This document shows, piece after piece, positions 16,382 to 25,960 of a DNA stretch of 49,545 nt (within the stretch, counting starts at the first letter, position 1; every line of letters begins with the position of its first letter). The DNA comes from Pseudomonadota bacterium (lineage in GTDB: Bacteria > Pseudomonadota > Gammaproteobacteria > Burkholderiales > Burkholderiaceae_C): positions 1 to 49,545 of the forward strand of contig JAKQJK010000172.1 of the NCBI GenBank assembly GCA_029561195.1, read 5' to 3'. Below the pieces are notes generated by a model. That model did no database searches. It was not told the DNA's origin and worked only from the letters and a program-made list of their open reading frames with translations. A program made the position numbers and the translations under genes.

Positions 16382-19204
16382 TTACAGGTTGGGTGCCAAC
16401 AGCCGCTGTAGCGCCTGCTCTGTGGTGCCGCGACGCCGGGCCATGTCCTGCAACTGGTCTTCACCAATCTTGCCGACATTGAAATACGTGCTCTGCGGGT
16501 GGCTCAGGAAGAAGCCGCTAACACTGGCGGCGGGCGTCATGGCCAGGCTCTCGGTGAGTTCCATGCCAATGTCTTCGCAGCGCAGCAGATCAAACATCTC
16601 GCGCTTGACGCTGTGATCCGGGCAGGCCGGGTAGCCCGGTGCCGGGCGGATCCCGGAGTATTTTTCAGCAATCAGGTCTTCCGGCCCCAGCGCTTCCTGC
16701 GGTGCGTAGCCCCACAAATCGGTACGTACGCGGTGGTGCAACGCTTCAGCAAACGCTTCAGCCAACCGGTCGGCCAAGGCTTTGAGCATGATCGCGGAAT
16801 AGTCGTCGTGGTCGTCAGTGAAGTACTTTTCCTTCTTCTCCACGCCCAAGCCGGCTGTCACGGCAAAAATACCAATATAGTCCTGTTTTCCCTGGTTTTG
16901 AACGTCTTTTTCTTGGTCCTCAGCCCTCGTGGAGTACGCGCGATCAGCTATTGAATTGATAGCAACTTTGGGCGCGACGAAATCAGCCAGACAACGACTG
17001 GGGCGCTGGATCTGCTCGCCGTGTTCGCCGGTGACGATCTGCTTCTCGGTCTGCTGGCGCATGCCGTACCACGTCATCGCCACCTCGGTGCGGGACTCGT
17101 CGGTATAGATTTCAATGTCGTCGTCATTCACCGAGTTAGCGGGGTACAAACCCATCACGCCACTCGCCGTCAGCCACCGGCCTTCAATCAGCCGTTTGAG
17201 CATGCGCTGGCCGTCGGCATATACACGCACCGCCTCGGTTCCCACCACCTCGTCCTTCAGGATGGCAGGGAACGGCCCAGCCAGATCCCAGGTCTGGAAG
17301 AAAGGGCCCCAGTCGATGTATTTGGCCAGTTCCGTCAGGTCAAAGTTTTTGAACACACGCCGTCCGATGAATTTGGGCTTCGGCGGCGTGTAGTTCGCCC
17401 AGTCTATGGGCGTCTTGTTGGCGCGGGCGCGCTCCAGAGTCCACATCGGGGTCTGCTTTTTGTTGGCATGCTGCAGGCGCACTTTGTCGTAGTCGGTGTT
17501 CAGCTCATCGATGTATTTCGCGGCGTTGTCACTCAACAGGCTTTGCGCCACGCTTACGCTGCGCGAGGCGTCAGGCACGTAAACAACAGGCCCTTCGTAA
17601 TGCGGCGCGATTTTCACGGCCGTGTGCACGCGGGAGGTGGTGGCGCCACCAATCATCAGCGGAATTTTCTTGATGCGAAAGTGGTCATCTTTCTGCATCT
17701 CGCCCGCTACATATTGCATCTCTTCCAGGCTGGGTGTGATCAGGCCCGACAGGCCAATGATGTCGGCGCCCTCCACCTTGGCTCGGGCCAGAATTTCGTG
17801 GCAGGGCACCATCACGCCCATGTTTACCACTTCGAAGTTGTTGCATTGCAAGACCACGGTGACGATGTTCTTGCCGATGTCATGCACATCGCCCTTCACG
17901 GTGGCAATGATGATCTTGCCCTTGGTGCGCACGTCGCGGCCCGCCGCTTCATCCAGCCGCTTTTCTTCTTCGATATACGGAATCAGGTGCGCCACGGCAG
18001 ACTTCATCACCCGCGCGCTTTTCACCACCTGCGGCAGGAACATCTTTCCCTGGCCAAACAGGTCACCCACGATGTTCATGCCCGCCATCAGCGGGCCTTC
18101 GATCACGTGCAACGGACGCCCGCCTTTGGCCAGAATCGCCTGATACGCCTCTTCGGTGTCGGGAACGATAAAGTCAGTGATGCCGTGCACCATGGCGTGG
18201 CTGAGGCGCTGCTCCACCGACACCAGTTTGTCAGCCGTCCCGCGCCAGTCCAACCGCTTGCTTTCGTCCTTGGCGCCGCTTTTGGCGGATTCAGCGATCT
18301 CGACCAGCCGCTCGCCTGCATCCGGGCGGCGGTTCAGTACCACATCTTCCACACGCTCGCGCAGCACTGGCTCCAGATCGTCATACACGCCCACCATACC
18401 GGCGTTCACGATGCCCATGTCCATGCCTGCAGCAATAGCGTGGTACAGAAACACTGTGTGAATGGCCTCTCGCACCGGGTCGTTACCGCGGAAGCTAAAC
18501 GACACATTGCTCACGCCGCCCGAAACCTTGGCGCCGGGCAGGTTCTGCTTGATCCAGCGCGTGGCTTCGATAAAGTCGACCGCGTAGTTGTTGTGCTCTT
18601 CGATGCCGGTGGCAATGGCGAAGATGTTAGGGTCAAAAATGATGTCTTCCGCCGGGAAACCCACTTCATCCACCAGCACGCGGTAGGCCCGCTCGCAGAT
18701 CTCGATCTTGCGCTGGTAAGTGTCGGCCTGCCCCTTTTCATCAAATGCCATGACGACGGCCGCTGCACCGTAACGACGAAGTAGCTTGGCGTGGTGTTTG
18801 AAGGCATCCACCCCCTCTTTCATGCTGATGGAGTTGACGATGGCTTTGCCCTGCACGCAGCGCAACCCGGCTTCGATCACGCTCCACTTGCTCGAGTCGA
18901 TCATGATGGGCACACGCGAAATATCGGGTTCGCTGGCAATCAGGTTCAGGAAACGGACCATCGCGGCCTGGCTGTCCAGCATGGCCTCATCCATGTTGAT
19001 GTCGATGATCTGCGCACCGTTTTCAACCTGCTGGCGCGCCACGGCCAGCGCCTGCTCGAACTCGCCATTCAAAATCATGCGGGCGAAGGCCTTGGAACCG
19101 GTGACGTTGGTTCGCTCGCCGATGTTGACGAACAGCGAACTTTCGTCAATCACGACCGGCTCCAGGCCGGACAGCATCATGGGGGGAAGGACGGTTTCGG
19201 ACAT
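16382..19204 (-). CDS. metH: Cobalamin-dependent methionine synthase, C-terminal part (pterin, B12 and activation domains)
   Basis: This 940-residue protein carries three of the four MetH modules. The folate (pterin)-binding barrel spans about 15-300 ([13 protein letters not shown] near 25). The B12-binding module has the cobalt-ligand motif DVHDIGKN near 440, with [13 protein letters not shown] and [10 protein letters not shown]. The SAM-dependent reactivation domain spans about 610-940, with [12 protein letters not shown] near 851 and [11 protein letters not shown] near the end. The homocysteine-binding module is a separate gene at 20011-21087, so the enzyme is split. ATG 19204 is chosen over the GTG at 19213 because AGGTGAG lies just before it. 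Residues about 745-761 are encoded by an interspersed-repeat copy that lengthens the loop between CLADFVAPK and [11 protein letters not shown] by some 25 residues relative to usual MetH. An SAH riboswitch precedes the gene. Confidence 0.95.
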   Translation of the reverse strand: MSETVLPPMMLSGLEPVVIDESSLFVNIGERTNVTGSKAFARMILNGEFEQALAVARQQVENGAQIIDINMDEAMLDSQAAMVRFLNLIASEPDISRVPIMIDSSKWSVIEAGLRCVQGKAIVNSISMKEGVDAFKHHAKLLRRYGAAAVVMAFDEKGQADTYQRKIEICERAYRVLVDEVGFPAEDIIFDPNIFAIATGIEEHNNYAVDFIEATRWIKQNLPGAKVSGGVSNVSFSFRGNDPVREAIHTVFLYHAIAAGMDMGIVNAGMVGVYDDLEPVLRERVEDVVLNRRPDAGERLVEIAESAKSGAKDESKRLDWRGTADKLVSVEQRLSHAMVHGITDFIVPDTEEAYQAILAKGGRPLHVIEGPLMAGMNIVGDLFGQGKMFLPQVVKSARVMKSAVAHLIPYIEEEKRLDEAAGRDVRTKGKIIIATVKGDVHDIGKNIVTVVLQCNNFEVVNMGVMVPCHEILARAKVEGADIIGLSGLITPSLEEMQYVAGEMQKDDHFRIKKIPLMIGGATTSRVHTAVKIAPHYEGPVVYVPDASRSVSVAQSLLSDNAAKYIDELNTDYDKVRLQHANKKQTPMWTLERARANKTPIDWANYTPPKPKFIGRRVFKNFDLTELAKYIDWGPFFQTWDLAGPFPAILKDEVVGTEAVRVYADGQRMLKRLIEGRWLTASGVMGLYPANSVNDDDIEIYTDESRTEVAMTWYGMRQQTEKQIVTGEHGEQIQRPSRCLADFVAPKVAINSIADRAYSTRAEDQEKDVQNQGKQDYIGIFAVTAGLGVEKKEKYFTDDHDDYSAIMLKALADRLAEAFAEALHHRVRTDLWGYAPQEALGPEDLIAEKYSGIRPAPGYPACPDHSVKREMFDLLRCEDIGMELTESLAMTPAASVSGFFLSHPQSTYFNVGKIGEDQLQDMARRRGTTEQALQRLLAPNL
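16918..16966 (+). repeat. ~50-bp interspersed repeat, copy 3, in frame inside metH
   Basis: This copy reads CCTCAGCCCTCGTGGAG, TACGCGCGATCAGCTAT, then GATAGCAAC, matching the other copies. On the minus strand metH reads it as [14 protein letters not shown]. That is the same frame and nearly the same peptide as the copy inside glcE (IADHAYPTRGE). Confidence 0.85.
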
Positions 19205-19315
19205 GCAGCTCACCTGTAAATTGCCTCAAGGGGACTGAGGGCAGGTGAGCGTCGTTGGGACATCCAAGCCTGACGACAGAGCAATTTGCCCCGCGTTGCA
19301 ACGCTCCTTGGATAC
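19205..19315 (-). promoter_or_regulatory. S-adenosylhomocysteine (SAH) riboswitch controlling metH
   Basis: Read on the minus strand, the leader contains the conserved blocks of the SAH aptamer in order: CCAAGGAGCGTTGCAAC (about 19309-19293), then a variable hairpin, CAGGCTTGG, and AACGACGCTCACC. CCAAG pairs with CTTGG (P1), and GAGCG pairs with CGCTC. The platform is visible: GCTCACCTG (19250-19242), the 3' edge of the aptamer, is perfectly complementary to CAGGTGAGC (19216-19208), which holds the metH Shine-Dalgarno. With SAH bound, the aptamer would hold GCTCAC and free the ribosome site, so SAH should switch translation on. That fits a system that remakes methionine when SAH builds up. 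Confidence 0.9.
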
Positions 19316-19401
19316 CCTTGATTCTAATAGTTAACGTTTCGCCATGCCACTTTCGGCAATACATTGGGTAACAATAAGCCATCCAGACAAAAATAAACAA
19401 G

Positions 19402-20007
19402 ATGAGCACAACGCCGGAAAAATTCAGTGAATCCACCAACAGCCCGTCTGCCGGGAATCTGAACACGGAAGATCGCATCCGGATTGTCCAGAATTCCTCC
19501 AGTGCCGAGCAGGCTGCTGCGCTGCTGACCGCGCCCACGGCGTTACTGCAACTCAGCCTCGACGATGCCCGCGTGGTGGTTAGCTACATGACGCCCAAAC
19601 GTTTTGCCGCTGGCACGATGTTCATTAAGGAGGGGGACACCGACGACACCGGATTCATGGTGCTGGTGCTGGCCGGTGAAGTGACCGTGGAAAACATTAC
19701 GGTCAGCCGCACCGAGCCGGCTACTGTCAACGTACTGGGGCCGGGCAGTCTGGTCGGTGAAATGGGCCTGTTGGGCAACGAGCCCCGCTCGGCCTCCTGC
19801 ACGGCCAGTACCAATGTGAGTTGCGCCATCCTCACACGAACAGCGCTGGAACTCATCATTGATCAGGAGCCACGCATTGGCGCCAAGCTGCTACTGGCTG
19901 TGTCCACCCGGCTGTCTGAGCGGTTACGCAACACTTCCAAGCAACTAAAGATGTACGCCAAGCTGGCGCGTGCCATGCAGCTGGAAATTGACAACCTCAC
20001 CAAATAA
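19402..20007 (+). CDS. Cyclic nucleotide-binding domain protein without DNA-binding domain
   Basis: This 201-residue protein has an Asn/Ser-rich N-terminus to about 40, then one cNMP-binding (Crp-type) beta barrel. FIKEGDTDDTGFMVLVLAGEVTV spans about 74-96 in segments, and the phosphate-binding cassette-like LVGEMGLLGNEPRSAS lies near 117-132. A C-terminal helix ends in LEIDNLTK. No helix-turn-helix follows, so it is not a Crp/Fnr-type transcription factor; it may be a stand-alone sensor or partner protein. The cassette has GE-x-G-LL and PRSAS, close to the R-S/T-A of true cyclic-nucleotide binders, so ligand binding is plausible. It sits, on the opposite strand, between the two halves of split metH: divergent from the large half and three bases from the convergent end of the small half. 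Confidence 0.82.
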   Translation: MSTTPEKFSESTNSPSAGNLNTEDRIRIVQNSSSAEQAAALLTAPTALLQLSLDDARVVVSYMTPKRFAAGTMFIKEGDTDDTGFMVLVLAGEVTVENITVSRTEPATVNVLGPGSLVGEMGLLGNEPRSASCTASTNVSCAILTRTALELIIDQEPRIGAKLLLAVSTRLSERLRNTSKQLKMYAKLARAMQLEIDNLTK

Positions 20008-20010
20008 GTC

Positions 20011-21087
20011 TCAAGCAGCTTCCTTGTAGAAGAAAGCCCGTTGCAATGAACGGGCCGCCAGCGGGCTAACCGCATCGCGAATGGCGCCAATGTGCTCTGG
20101 CGTGGTGCCGCAGCAGCCGCCCACGATATTGACCAACCCCTCGTTCGCAAACTCCCGGATCAGCTGTGACGTCACCTCGGGTGTTTCGTCAAAACCGGTC
20201 TCGCTCATCGGATTGGGCAGCCCGGCGTTGGGGTAACAGCTGATAAAAGTGTCGGGCGCCACACGGGCCAGCTCCTGAATGTAAGGGCGCATCAAGGCGG
20301 CACCCAACGCGCAGTTCAGGCCAATAGCCATTGGCTGCGCGTGGCGCACGCTGTGCCAGAAAGCCGTGACGGTCTGACCGCTCAGGATGCGTCCGGACGC
20401 GTCAGTGACAGTGCCACTGATGATCAGGGGCAACCGCTCACCGGATGCCTCAAAGTATTCATCAATCGCAAACAGTGCCGCCTTGGCGTTCAGCGTATCA
20501 AATATGGTTTCGACCAGCAGCACATCGCTGCCGCCTTCCACCAGCGCTTCTACCTGTTCGTAATACGCGGCGCGCAGCTCTTCAAACGTGATGTTGCGCG
20601 CGCCGGGGTCGTTCACATCGGGGCTGATGCTGGCGGTTTTGGGCGTTGGGCCCAGGGCGCCCGCCACGAAGCGGGGCTTGTCTGGTGTGGAAAATTTGTC
20701 ACAGGCAGCGCGGGCTATCTTTGCCGAAGCCAGATTCATCTCGCGAGCCAGGCTGGCCATGTCGTAATCTGCCTGGGCCACCGTGGTGGCGCCAAAGGTG
20801 TTGGTTTCAATCAAATCGGCCCCGGCGGCCAGATAGCCCTCATGGATGTCTGATATGACGTCGGGGCGCGTCATGCTGAGGAGCTCGTTGTTGCCCTTCA
20901 CGTCTTTATGGAAATCCTTGAAGCGCGAACCCTGCCCGCCAGTTCCTGCGTACCCGGCTCCGCGGTACTGCGACTCGTCCAGTTTGAAGCGCTGGATCAT
21001 GGTGCCCATGGCGCCGTCCAGAATGGCAATGCGGCTGGCCAGAATCCCGGGCAAGGCTTGCGCGCGGGTGTAATGCAGAGGTTTCAT
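20011..21087 (-). CDS. metH: Methionine synthase, homocysteine-binding subunit (N-terminal part of split MetH)
   Basis: This 358-residue protein is the homocysteine S-methyltransferase barrel of MetH. It contains [13 protein letters not shown] near 21-33, [19 protein letters not shown] near 95-113, and the three zinc-binding cysteines in GLNCALGA near 254 and [10 protein letters not shown] near 326. In E. coli these residues form the first quarter of one 1,227-residue chain. Here and in many Burkholderiales the barrel is a separate polypeptide that must associate with the 940-residue partner at 16382-19204. ATG 21087 is chosen because the family opens there; the frame runs on upstream by 59 codons of unlike sequence that overlap the rhodanese gene. 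No SAH aptamer is visible before this gene, unlike its partner. A B12-independent stand-alone BhmT-like activity is possible but less likely. Confidence 0.9.
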   Translation of the reverse strand: MKPLHYTRAQALPGILASRIAILDGAMGTMIQRFKLDESQYRGAGYAGTGGQGSRFKDFHKDVKGNNELLSMTRPDVISDIHEGYLAAGADLIETNTFGATTVAQADYDMASLAREMNLASAKIARAACDKFSTPDKPRFVAGALGPTPKTASISPDVNDPGARNITFEELRAAYYEQVEALVEGGSDVLLVETIFDTLNAKAALFAIDEYFEASGERLPLIISGTVTDASGRILSGQTVTAFWHSVRHAQPMAIGLNCALGAALMRPYIQELARVAPDTFISCYPNAGLPNPMSETGFDETPEVTSQLIREFANEGLVNIVGGCCGTTPEHIGAIRDAVSPLAARSLQRAFFYKEAA

Positions 21088-21155
21088 AGGCCCACATTGT
21101 AGAAAGTAAGCCGTTGCGGGCGGGATCACCCCGAAATCCCCGGACAATAGCGGAG

Positions 21156-21548
21156 ATGAAAAACCTTCTGCCCAAAGAGGCTTGGGCCCTGATCCAGCAG
21201 CAACCCGATGCCCTGTTTGTGGACGTGCGCATGGAAATCGAGTCGATGTACGTCGGGCGTCCACCCGGAGTGCACATGATTGCGTGGTACGAATACCCGG
21301 ACCTGACGCCGGATCCGCAGCAGTTCGTAAGAGCCGTGGAGCGCGAGGCCGGGGCCAAATCGCGCACGGTCATCCTGATCTGCCGCAGCGGCAAACGCAC
21401 AGTGGATGCGGCCAAAGCGCTGGAAGCCGCCGGGTTTACCGACGTGGTCAACGTGCTGCACGGGTTCGAGGGCGAACTGAATGAGGCCTTTCACCGCTCC
21501 ACACTGAACGGCTGGCGTTTTGACGGCCTGCCATGGGAACAGCTGTAA
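21156..21548 (+). CDS. Rhodanese-domain sulfurtransferase
   Basis: This 130-residue single-domain rhodanese has [20 protein letters not shown] near 22-40 (in segments), the active loop LICRSGKRT near 88-96 with the catalytic Cys, and the closing GFEGELN. Such proteins carry sulfur as a persulfide from thiosulfate or a desulfurase. The frame is open from 21114, but ATG 21156, after CGGAG, matches the family start. It is divergent from the MetH homocysteine-binding gene with only 68 bp between, so they share a control region. A functional link to sulfur amino-acid metabolism is possible. A copy of the interspersed repeat lies between it and recQ. Confidence 0.88.
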   Translation: MKNLLPKEAWALIQQQPDALFVDVRMEIESMYVGRPPGVHMIAWYEYPDLTPDPQQFVRAVEREAGAKSRTVILICRSGKRTVDAAKALEAAGFTDVVNVLHGFEGELNEAFHRSTLNGWRFDGLPWEQL

Positions 21549-21574
21549 AACAGCCAGTTTCAAGCATGTTTTAT

Positions 21575-21625
21575 GCCTCCAGAACTTATAGGATATGCGT
21601 GAGTAGCTAGTATTTTGATAGCAGC
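21575..21625 (+). repeat. ~50-bp interspersed repeat, copy 4, at the start of recQ
   Basis: This copy reads GCCTCCAGAACTTATAG, GATATGCGTGAGTAGCTAG, then TTTTGATAGCAGC. It is the most divergent in its first third but aligns fully with the other copies. The TTG that is the only in-frame start available to recQ (21615-21617) lies inside it. Confidence 0.8.
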
Positions 21626-23492
21626 TTCTCCTCCTCACACTGAACTATCAGTTGCCTCGCACGACATCCTGCGTGAGGTGTTTGGCTACGACCGGTTCCG
21701 CGGCCCGCAGGAAGCCATCGTTGAGCACGTTATCGCTGGCGGCGACGCGCTGGTGCTCATGCCCACGGGTGGCGGCAAGTCGCTTTGTTACCAGATTCCC
21801 GCCATTGCCCGTCAGCGCATGGGCCAAGGCATCACCATCGTGATCTCCCCGCTGATCGCGCTGATGCACGACCAGGTAGGCGCGCTGCACGAGGCAGGGG
21901 TGAGCGCGGCTTTTCTCAACTCCACGCTGTCCGGCGAGGAAGCTTCAGCGGTAGAGAAGCGTTTGTTGCGCGGCGACATCACGCTGCTTTACGCCGCACC
22001 GGAACGGGTGACCACGCCGCGCTTTCTGGCGCAACTCGATTCGCTGTATGAGCGCGGGTATTTGAGCTTGTTTGCGATTGACGAAGCGCATTGCGTGAGT
22101 CAGTGGGGGCATGACTTCCGCCCGGAATACCGGGCGCTCACCGTCTTGCACGAGCGATTTGCCAACGTGCCACGCATGGCGCTCACCGCCACCGCGGACG
22201 CGCTCACGCGTGAAGACATTCTGGATCGCCTGCAACTGCAGGAAGCGCGCGCCTTTGTCAGCAGTTTCGATCGCCCCAACATTCGTTACACGATCGTCGA
22301 GAAGAAAGACGCCACGCAACAGCTGCTGCGTTTCATCTCGCGCGAGCACCTGGGTGACGCGGGCATTGTGTATTGCCAATCGCGCAAACGCGTGGAAGAA
22401 ATTGCGCAAACGCTGTGTGATGAGGGCATCGACGCACTGCCCTATCACGCCGGGCTGGATGCGAAAGTGCGCCAGGCCAACCAGGACCGCTTTCTGCGTG
22501 CCGAAGGCATTGTGATGGTGGCGACCATCGCCTTTGGCATGGGCATCGACAAGCCGGACGTGCGTTTTGTGGCGCACCTGGATATGCCTAAAAACATCGA
22601 AGGCTACTATCAGGAAACCGGCCGCGCCGGGCGTGATGGCGAGCCCGCAGACGCCTGGATGAGCTATGGTTTGCAGGATGTGGTGAATCAGCGCCGCATG
22701 ATTGACGAGAGCCCTGCGGGCGAGGAATTCAAACAGGGCCTGCGCGGCAAACTGGATGCACTGCTGGGGCTGGCGGAGGCAACCGATTGCCGGCGTGTGC
22801 GGCTGTTGCATTACTTCGGTGAGGCATCTGGCCCTTGTGGCAACTGCGACAACTGTCTGAGCCCGCCTGCGGTGTGGGACGGCACCGACGCCGCCCGCAA
22901 ACTGCTCAGCACCATCTACCGCGTGCAGCAGCAGAGTGGCATCAGCTTTGGCGCCGGGCACATCATGGACATCCTGCGCGGCAAGAGCACCGAAAAAGTT
23001 GCGCAGCATGGGCATGAGGCTTTGAGCACGTTTGGCATCGGCACCGACCTGTCCGAGGTGCAACTGCGCGGAGTGTTACGCCAGCTGATTGCCATTGGTG
23101 CGGTGGAGGTCGACGCCCAGGCCTTCAACACCCTGCAACTAACGGACCTGTCGCGCGCCGTGCTCAAAGGCAAAGTACCCGTGCAACTGCGCGAGTCTGT
23201 ATCAACGCCAGTCGGCAAAACGAAACGCGCCACCACCGCCAGAGGTGCGAGCAAAGTACCTGCGTCGCTCGATGCTGCCGCACAGGACCGATTCACCGCC
23301 CTGAAAGCCTGGCGCGGCGAAGTGGCCCGCGAGCACAACCTGCCCGCCTACGTGATCTTTCACGACGCCACGCTGGCCGCCATTGCCGAGCGCGCGCCAC
23401 AGTCGCTGGACGATCTGCAAGGCATCAGCGGTATTGGGGCGAAGAAGCTGGAAGCCTATGGTGAGGAAGTGCTACGGGTAGTGTCGATTTAG
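21615..23492 (+). CDS. recQ: ATP-dependent DNA helicase RecQ
   Basis: This 625-residue protein is full-length RecQ: helicase motif 0/I ([12 protein letters not shown], then [15 protein letters not shown] near 48-62), DEAH near 156, motif V/VI ([14 protein letters not shown], then [14 protein letters not shown]), and the zinc site [11 protein letters not shown]...CGNCDNC near 393-415. The RQC winged helix with [12 protein letters not shown] and a C-terminal HRDC domain near 545-620 follow. It unwinds forked and recombination DNA in the RecF pathway. The start is odd: an in-frame stop lies at 21600, and the only start-like codon before the conserved sequence is TTG 21615, inside a repeat copy, with no clear Shine-Dalgarno. 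The repeat may have replaced the original start. No ATG is available before the conserved [14 protein letters not shown] segment. Confidence 0.94.
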   Translation: MIAASPPHTELSVASHDILREVFGYDRFRGPQEAIVEHVIAGGDALVLMPTGGGKSLCYQIPAIARQRMGQGITIVISPLIALMHDQVGALHEAGVSAAFLNSTLSGEEASAVEKRLLRGDITLLYAAPERVTTPRFLAQLDSLYERGYLSLFAIDEAHCVSQWGHDFRPEYRALTVLHERFANVPRMALTATADALTREDILDRLQLQEARAFVSSFDRPNIRYTIVEKKDATQQLLRFISREHLGDAGIVYCQSRKRVEEIAQTLCDEGIDALPYHAGLDAKVRQANQDRFLRAEGIVMVATIAFGMGIDKPDVRFVAHLDMPKNIEGYYQETGRAGRDGEPADAWMSYGLQDVVNQRRMIDESPAGEEFKQGLRGKLDALLGLAEATDCRRVRLLHYFGEASGPCGNCDNCLSPPAVWDGTDAARKLLSTIYRVQQQSGISFGAGHIMDILRGKSTEKVAQHGHEALSTFGIGTDLSEVQLRGVLRQLIAIGAVEVDAQAFNTLQLTDLSRAVLKGKVPVQLRESVSTPVGKTKRATTARGASKVPASLDAAAQDRFTALKAWRGEVAREHNLPAYVIFHDATLAAIAERAPQSLDDLQGISGIGAKKLEAYGEEVLRVVSI

Positions 23493-23503
23493 CGCTACCT
23501 GCA

Positions 23504-25870
23504 CTACTGCAGAAACCCCATTCCCCGGTTTTCACGAACCTCGGGTTTGATGCGATGCTCGGCTTCCAGTTGCTCCAGAAACTCCAACGCGCCCAGTTCG
23601 GCATCCAGAATCACCGATTGCCGTTTGACGGCGGCAAAGTCACCCGGGCACAGTTGGTCCATCAGCGCCAGACGCGAGCGAATCTCTGCCGTGAACAAGG
23701 TGGCGTCGCCAGCCAGCGCTTCCACCTCAAACATCGTTTCGCGCTGCGAAGGTGTCAGGGGTTTGAATTTGATCTTGAACGTGAAGCGCCGCAGGGCTGC
23801 CTGGTCAAGCCGGTCCAGCAGGTTGGTGGTGCAGACAAAGATGCCGTTATAACGCTCCATGCCCTGCAGCATTTCGTTCACCTCGGTCACCTCATAGGTA
23901 CGTTGAGCACCACGCCTGTCCTGCAAAAAGCTGTCAGCTTCGTCCAGCAGTAGTACGGCTTTTTCACTCTCGGCTTCGCGGAACATGGCGGCCATTTGCT
24001 GCTCGGTCTCGCCCACGTACTTGCTCATCAGATCGCTGGCCTGCTTGATGATCAGGGGCTTTTCAATCGCAGCGGCAATGTGTTCGCCCAAGGCGGTCTT
24101 GCCGGTGCCAGGGGCGCCGTAAAAACACAACGACCCGTGACCACGCGCCTTCAGCGCTTCCACGATGCGCGGAATATCAAAGCGGCTTTCGATGTTGAGC
24201 ATGGACAGGTCGTATTGCGTCACCATGCGGCGCGTCGGCAGGCTGTCAGTGCGGCTGCCCAGCGCCTGATCGGCATTTTTAAGCTGCCGCTCAATCAGTT
24301 TTTCTACAGGGGAAGATTCAAGGGTGGCGGCTGCGGCCACGCCCGCTATTACCGGGGTACTTTGAACTACGTCTGCGCCAACCAGCCCGGCAAACCGCAC
24401 TGCCGTACGGATCTGCGCTGGCGTCAGGCCTTTGCGTGCAGTGAGCTTGGCGACAAATGCGTCAGATACTTCCACACCTTCCAGCGTCTTGCGCACCACG
24501 CCCTCGCGCGCGCCAGGTGGTGGCGACTTCAGTTCCAGATGGTAGGCAAACCGGCGGCGAAACGCGGGGTCGATCTGTTCAATGCGGTTGGTCACCCAGA
24601 TGGTTGGCACCGTGTTGGATTCCAGAATCTGGTTCACCCACGCCTTGCCGTTCACGCTGCCACTGCTGGGCGCGGCTACCTGCTCGGCACGCGCCAGTAA
24701 CTGGGCGGCCTCGCTGGAGATGGGCGGGAACACGTCCTCCACTTCATCAAACAACAGCGCCGACTGCGCGCTGCCTTTGAGGAAGACTTGCGCAATTTGC
24801 AGGGACCTGTACCGGTCACGCCCACTCAACGAGTTGCCATCGCGGTCGGCGTACTCCACTTCAAACAATTCCAGCCCGGCAGCCTGGGCAACCACCTTGG
24901 CCAGCTCGGTTTTGCCCGTGCCGGGGGGACCGTACAGCAGCACGTTGACGCCCGCCTCCTTGCGGGCAACGGCGTTGCCCAGCAGGCGACACAACACACG
25001 TGTGTCATCCTCCACAAACGAAAAGTCGCTTAGGGTCAGCGCGCTTTTGCTGGACGGTCGTGTGAACACGGCCATCAGCTCGGCCTGATCGCGGTATTCA
25101 CGCATCAGCACCGGTGGCAATTTTTCGCTGACCTTCATCAGGTCGGCCAGGTCGGTAATGTTGTGCTCGGAAATCAGGTTTTCAACCAACCCGATGCGCT
25201 CCAGGCGCGAGCCCGCACGCAAAGCCTCGCCCACCTCACTGGCGTTAACACCGGCCACCTGGGCGATGGCAGCATAGGCCTCGGGCGCGTTGTTGACCTT
25301 GAACTCCACCAGAATGCTGCGCAGGTCGCGCTGATACCGCGCGAGCGTGCCGTAAAGCAGCAGAGCGCGCTCCGCTTTGTTGAGCTGCAACAGGCCTGCC
25401 AGCGCATCGATATTTTTCTCAACCAGCGTGGACTGTTTTTTAAGCGCATGGGTTAGCCAGTCGCCCGTAGCGGACAGCAGCGTCAGAAGATCCTTGGGCT
25501 GGTCTTTGGCGTATTCATCCAGATAGAAAAATAGCGTGCCTTCTTCATACGGGCCGCGCCACATGCCGTAGCGGGCCAAAAAGTCATTGCCGGTCAGTGC
25601 TTCATGGCCTTTCCAGTTGTCATTAGCCACGCAACGGCGGGACAAAAACTCCCGTACCCTGGCCAGCACAGGCGCAGGCCACACCAAATGCCTGCCAGCA
25701 AGTGAAATCACGCTGTTGAGGTCACGCCGGGCATTGAAACTCGCGCCCTGCCGCGCGGCCAGCGTCAATACAAAATGTGAACACATCAAGTCCAGCACCG
25801 GGGCATCTTTGAGCCCTGGCGATGTGAGCATGAGCCCGCCAGACATATCTGCAACCAAACGCTTGACCAT
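23504..25870 (-). CDS. Tandem AAA-domain ATPase of unknown role
   Basis: This 788-residue cytoplasmic protein has a helical N-terminal region of about 290 residues with no recognised motif, then two AAA modules. D1 has Walker A GPPGTGKTE near 311 and Walker B ALLFDEVED; D2 has Walker A GAPGTGKTA near 584, Walker B AVLLLDEADS and the Arg-rich ALRRFTFKIKF. D1 keeps RRRFAYHLEL, so both rings probably hydrolyse ATP. The combination resembles p97/Cdc48-type tandem AAA proteins and the COG0464 ATPases found widely in proteobacteria, whose substrates are unknown. ATG 25870 has a perfect GGAGG seven bases upstream; the 53-codon open extension beyond it is rejected. Only 11 bases separate its end from the convergent recQ, and it is divergent from the threonine ammonia-lyase gene. 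Confidence 0.85.
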   Translation of the reverse strand: MVKRLVADMSGGLMLTSPGLKDAPVLDLMCSHFVLTLAARQGASFNARRDLNSVISLAGRHLVWPAPVLARVREFLSRRCVANDNWKGHEALTGNDFLARYGMWRGPYEEGTLFFYLDEYAKDQPKDLLTLLSATGDWLTHALKKQSTLVEKNIDALAGLLQLNKAERALLLYGTLARYQRDLRSILVEFKVNNAPEAYAAIAQVAGVNASEVGEALRAGSRLERIGLVENLISEHNITDLADLMKVSEKLPPVLMREYRDQAELMAVFTRPSSKSALTLSDFSFVEDDTRVLCRLLGNAVARKEAGVNVLLYGPPGTGKTELAKVVAQAAGLELFEVEYADRDGNSLSGRDRYRSLQIAQVFLKGSAQSALLFDEVEDVFPPISSEAAQLLARAEQVAAPSSGSVNGKAWVNQILESNTVPTIWVTNRIEQIDPAFRRRFAYHLELKSPPPGAREGVVRKTLEGVEVSDAFVAKLTARKGLTPAQIRTAVRFAGLVGADVVQSTPVIAGVAAAATLESSPVEKLIERQLKNADQALGSRTDSLPTRRMVTQYDLSMLNIESRFDIPRIVEALKARGHGSLCFYGAPGTGKTALGEHIAAAIEKPLIIKQASDLMSKYVGETEQQMAAMFREAESEKAVLLLDEADSFLQDRRGAQRTYEVTEVNEMLQGMERYNGIFVCTTNLLDRLDQAALRRFTFKIKFKPLTPSQRETMFEVEALAGDATLFTAEIRSRLALMDQLCPGDFAAVKRQSVILDAELGALEFLEQLEAEHRIKPEVRENRGMGFLQ

Positions 25871-25960
25871 CAAACGCCTCCAGCACCGATGTGCATTAGT
25901 TTCACCATAACGCAGACTGCGCCGGTATGGAAGACCCTTCACCAAAATATTTTTCACATA

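Noticed and set aside
17021..18784. 587-codon open frame on the plus strand opposite metH
   Set aside because: It is His/Arg/Val-rich without domain signs and mirrors the well-conserved MetH frame on the other strand; GC-rich codon use leaves the complementary frame open.
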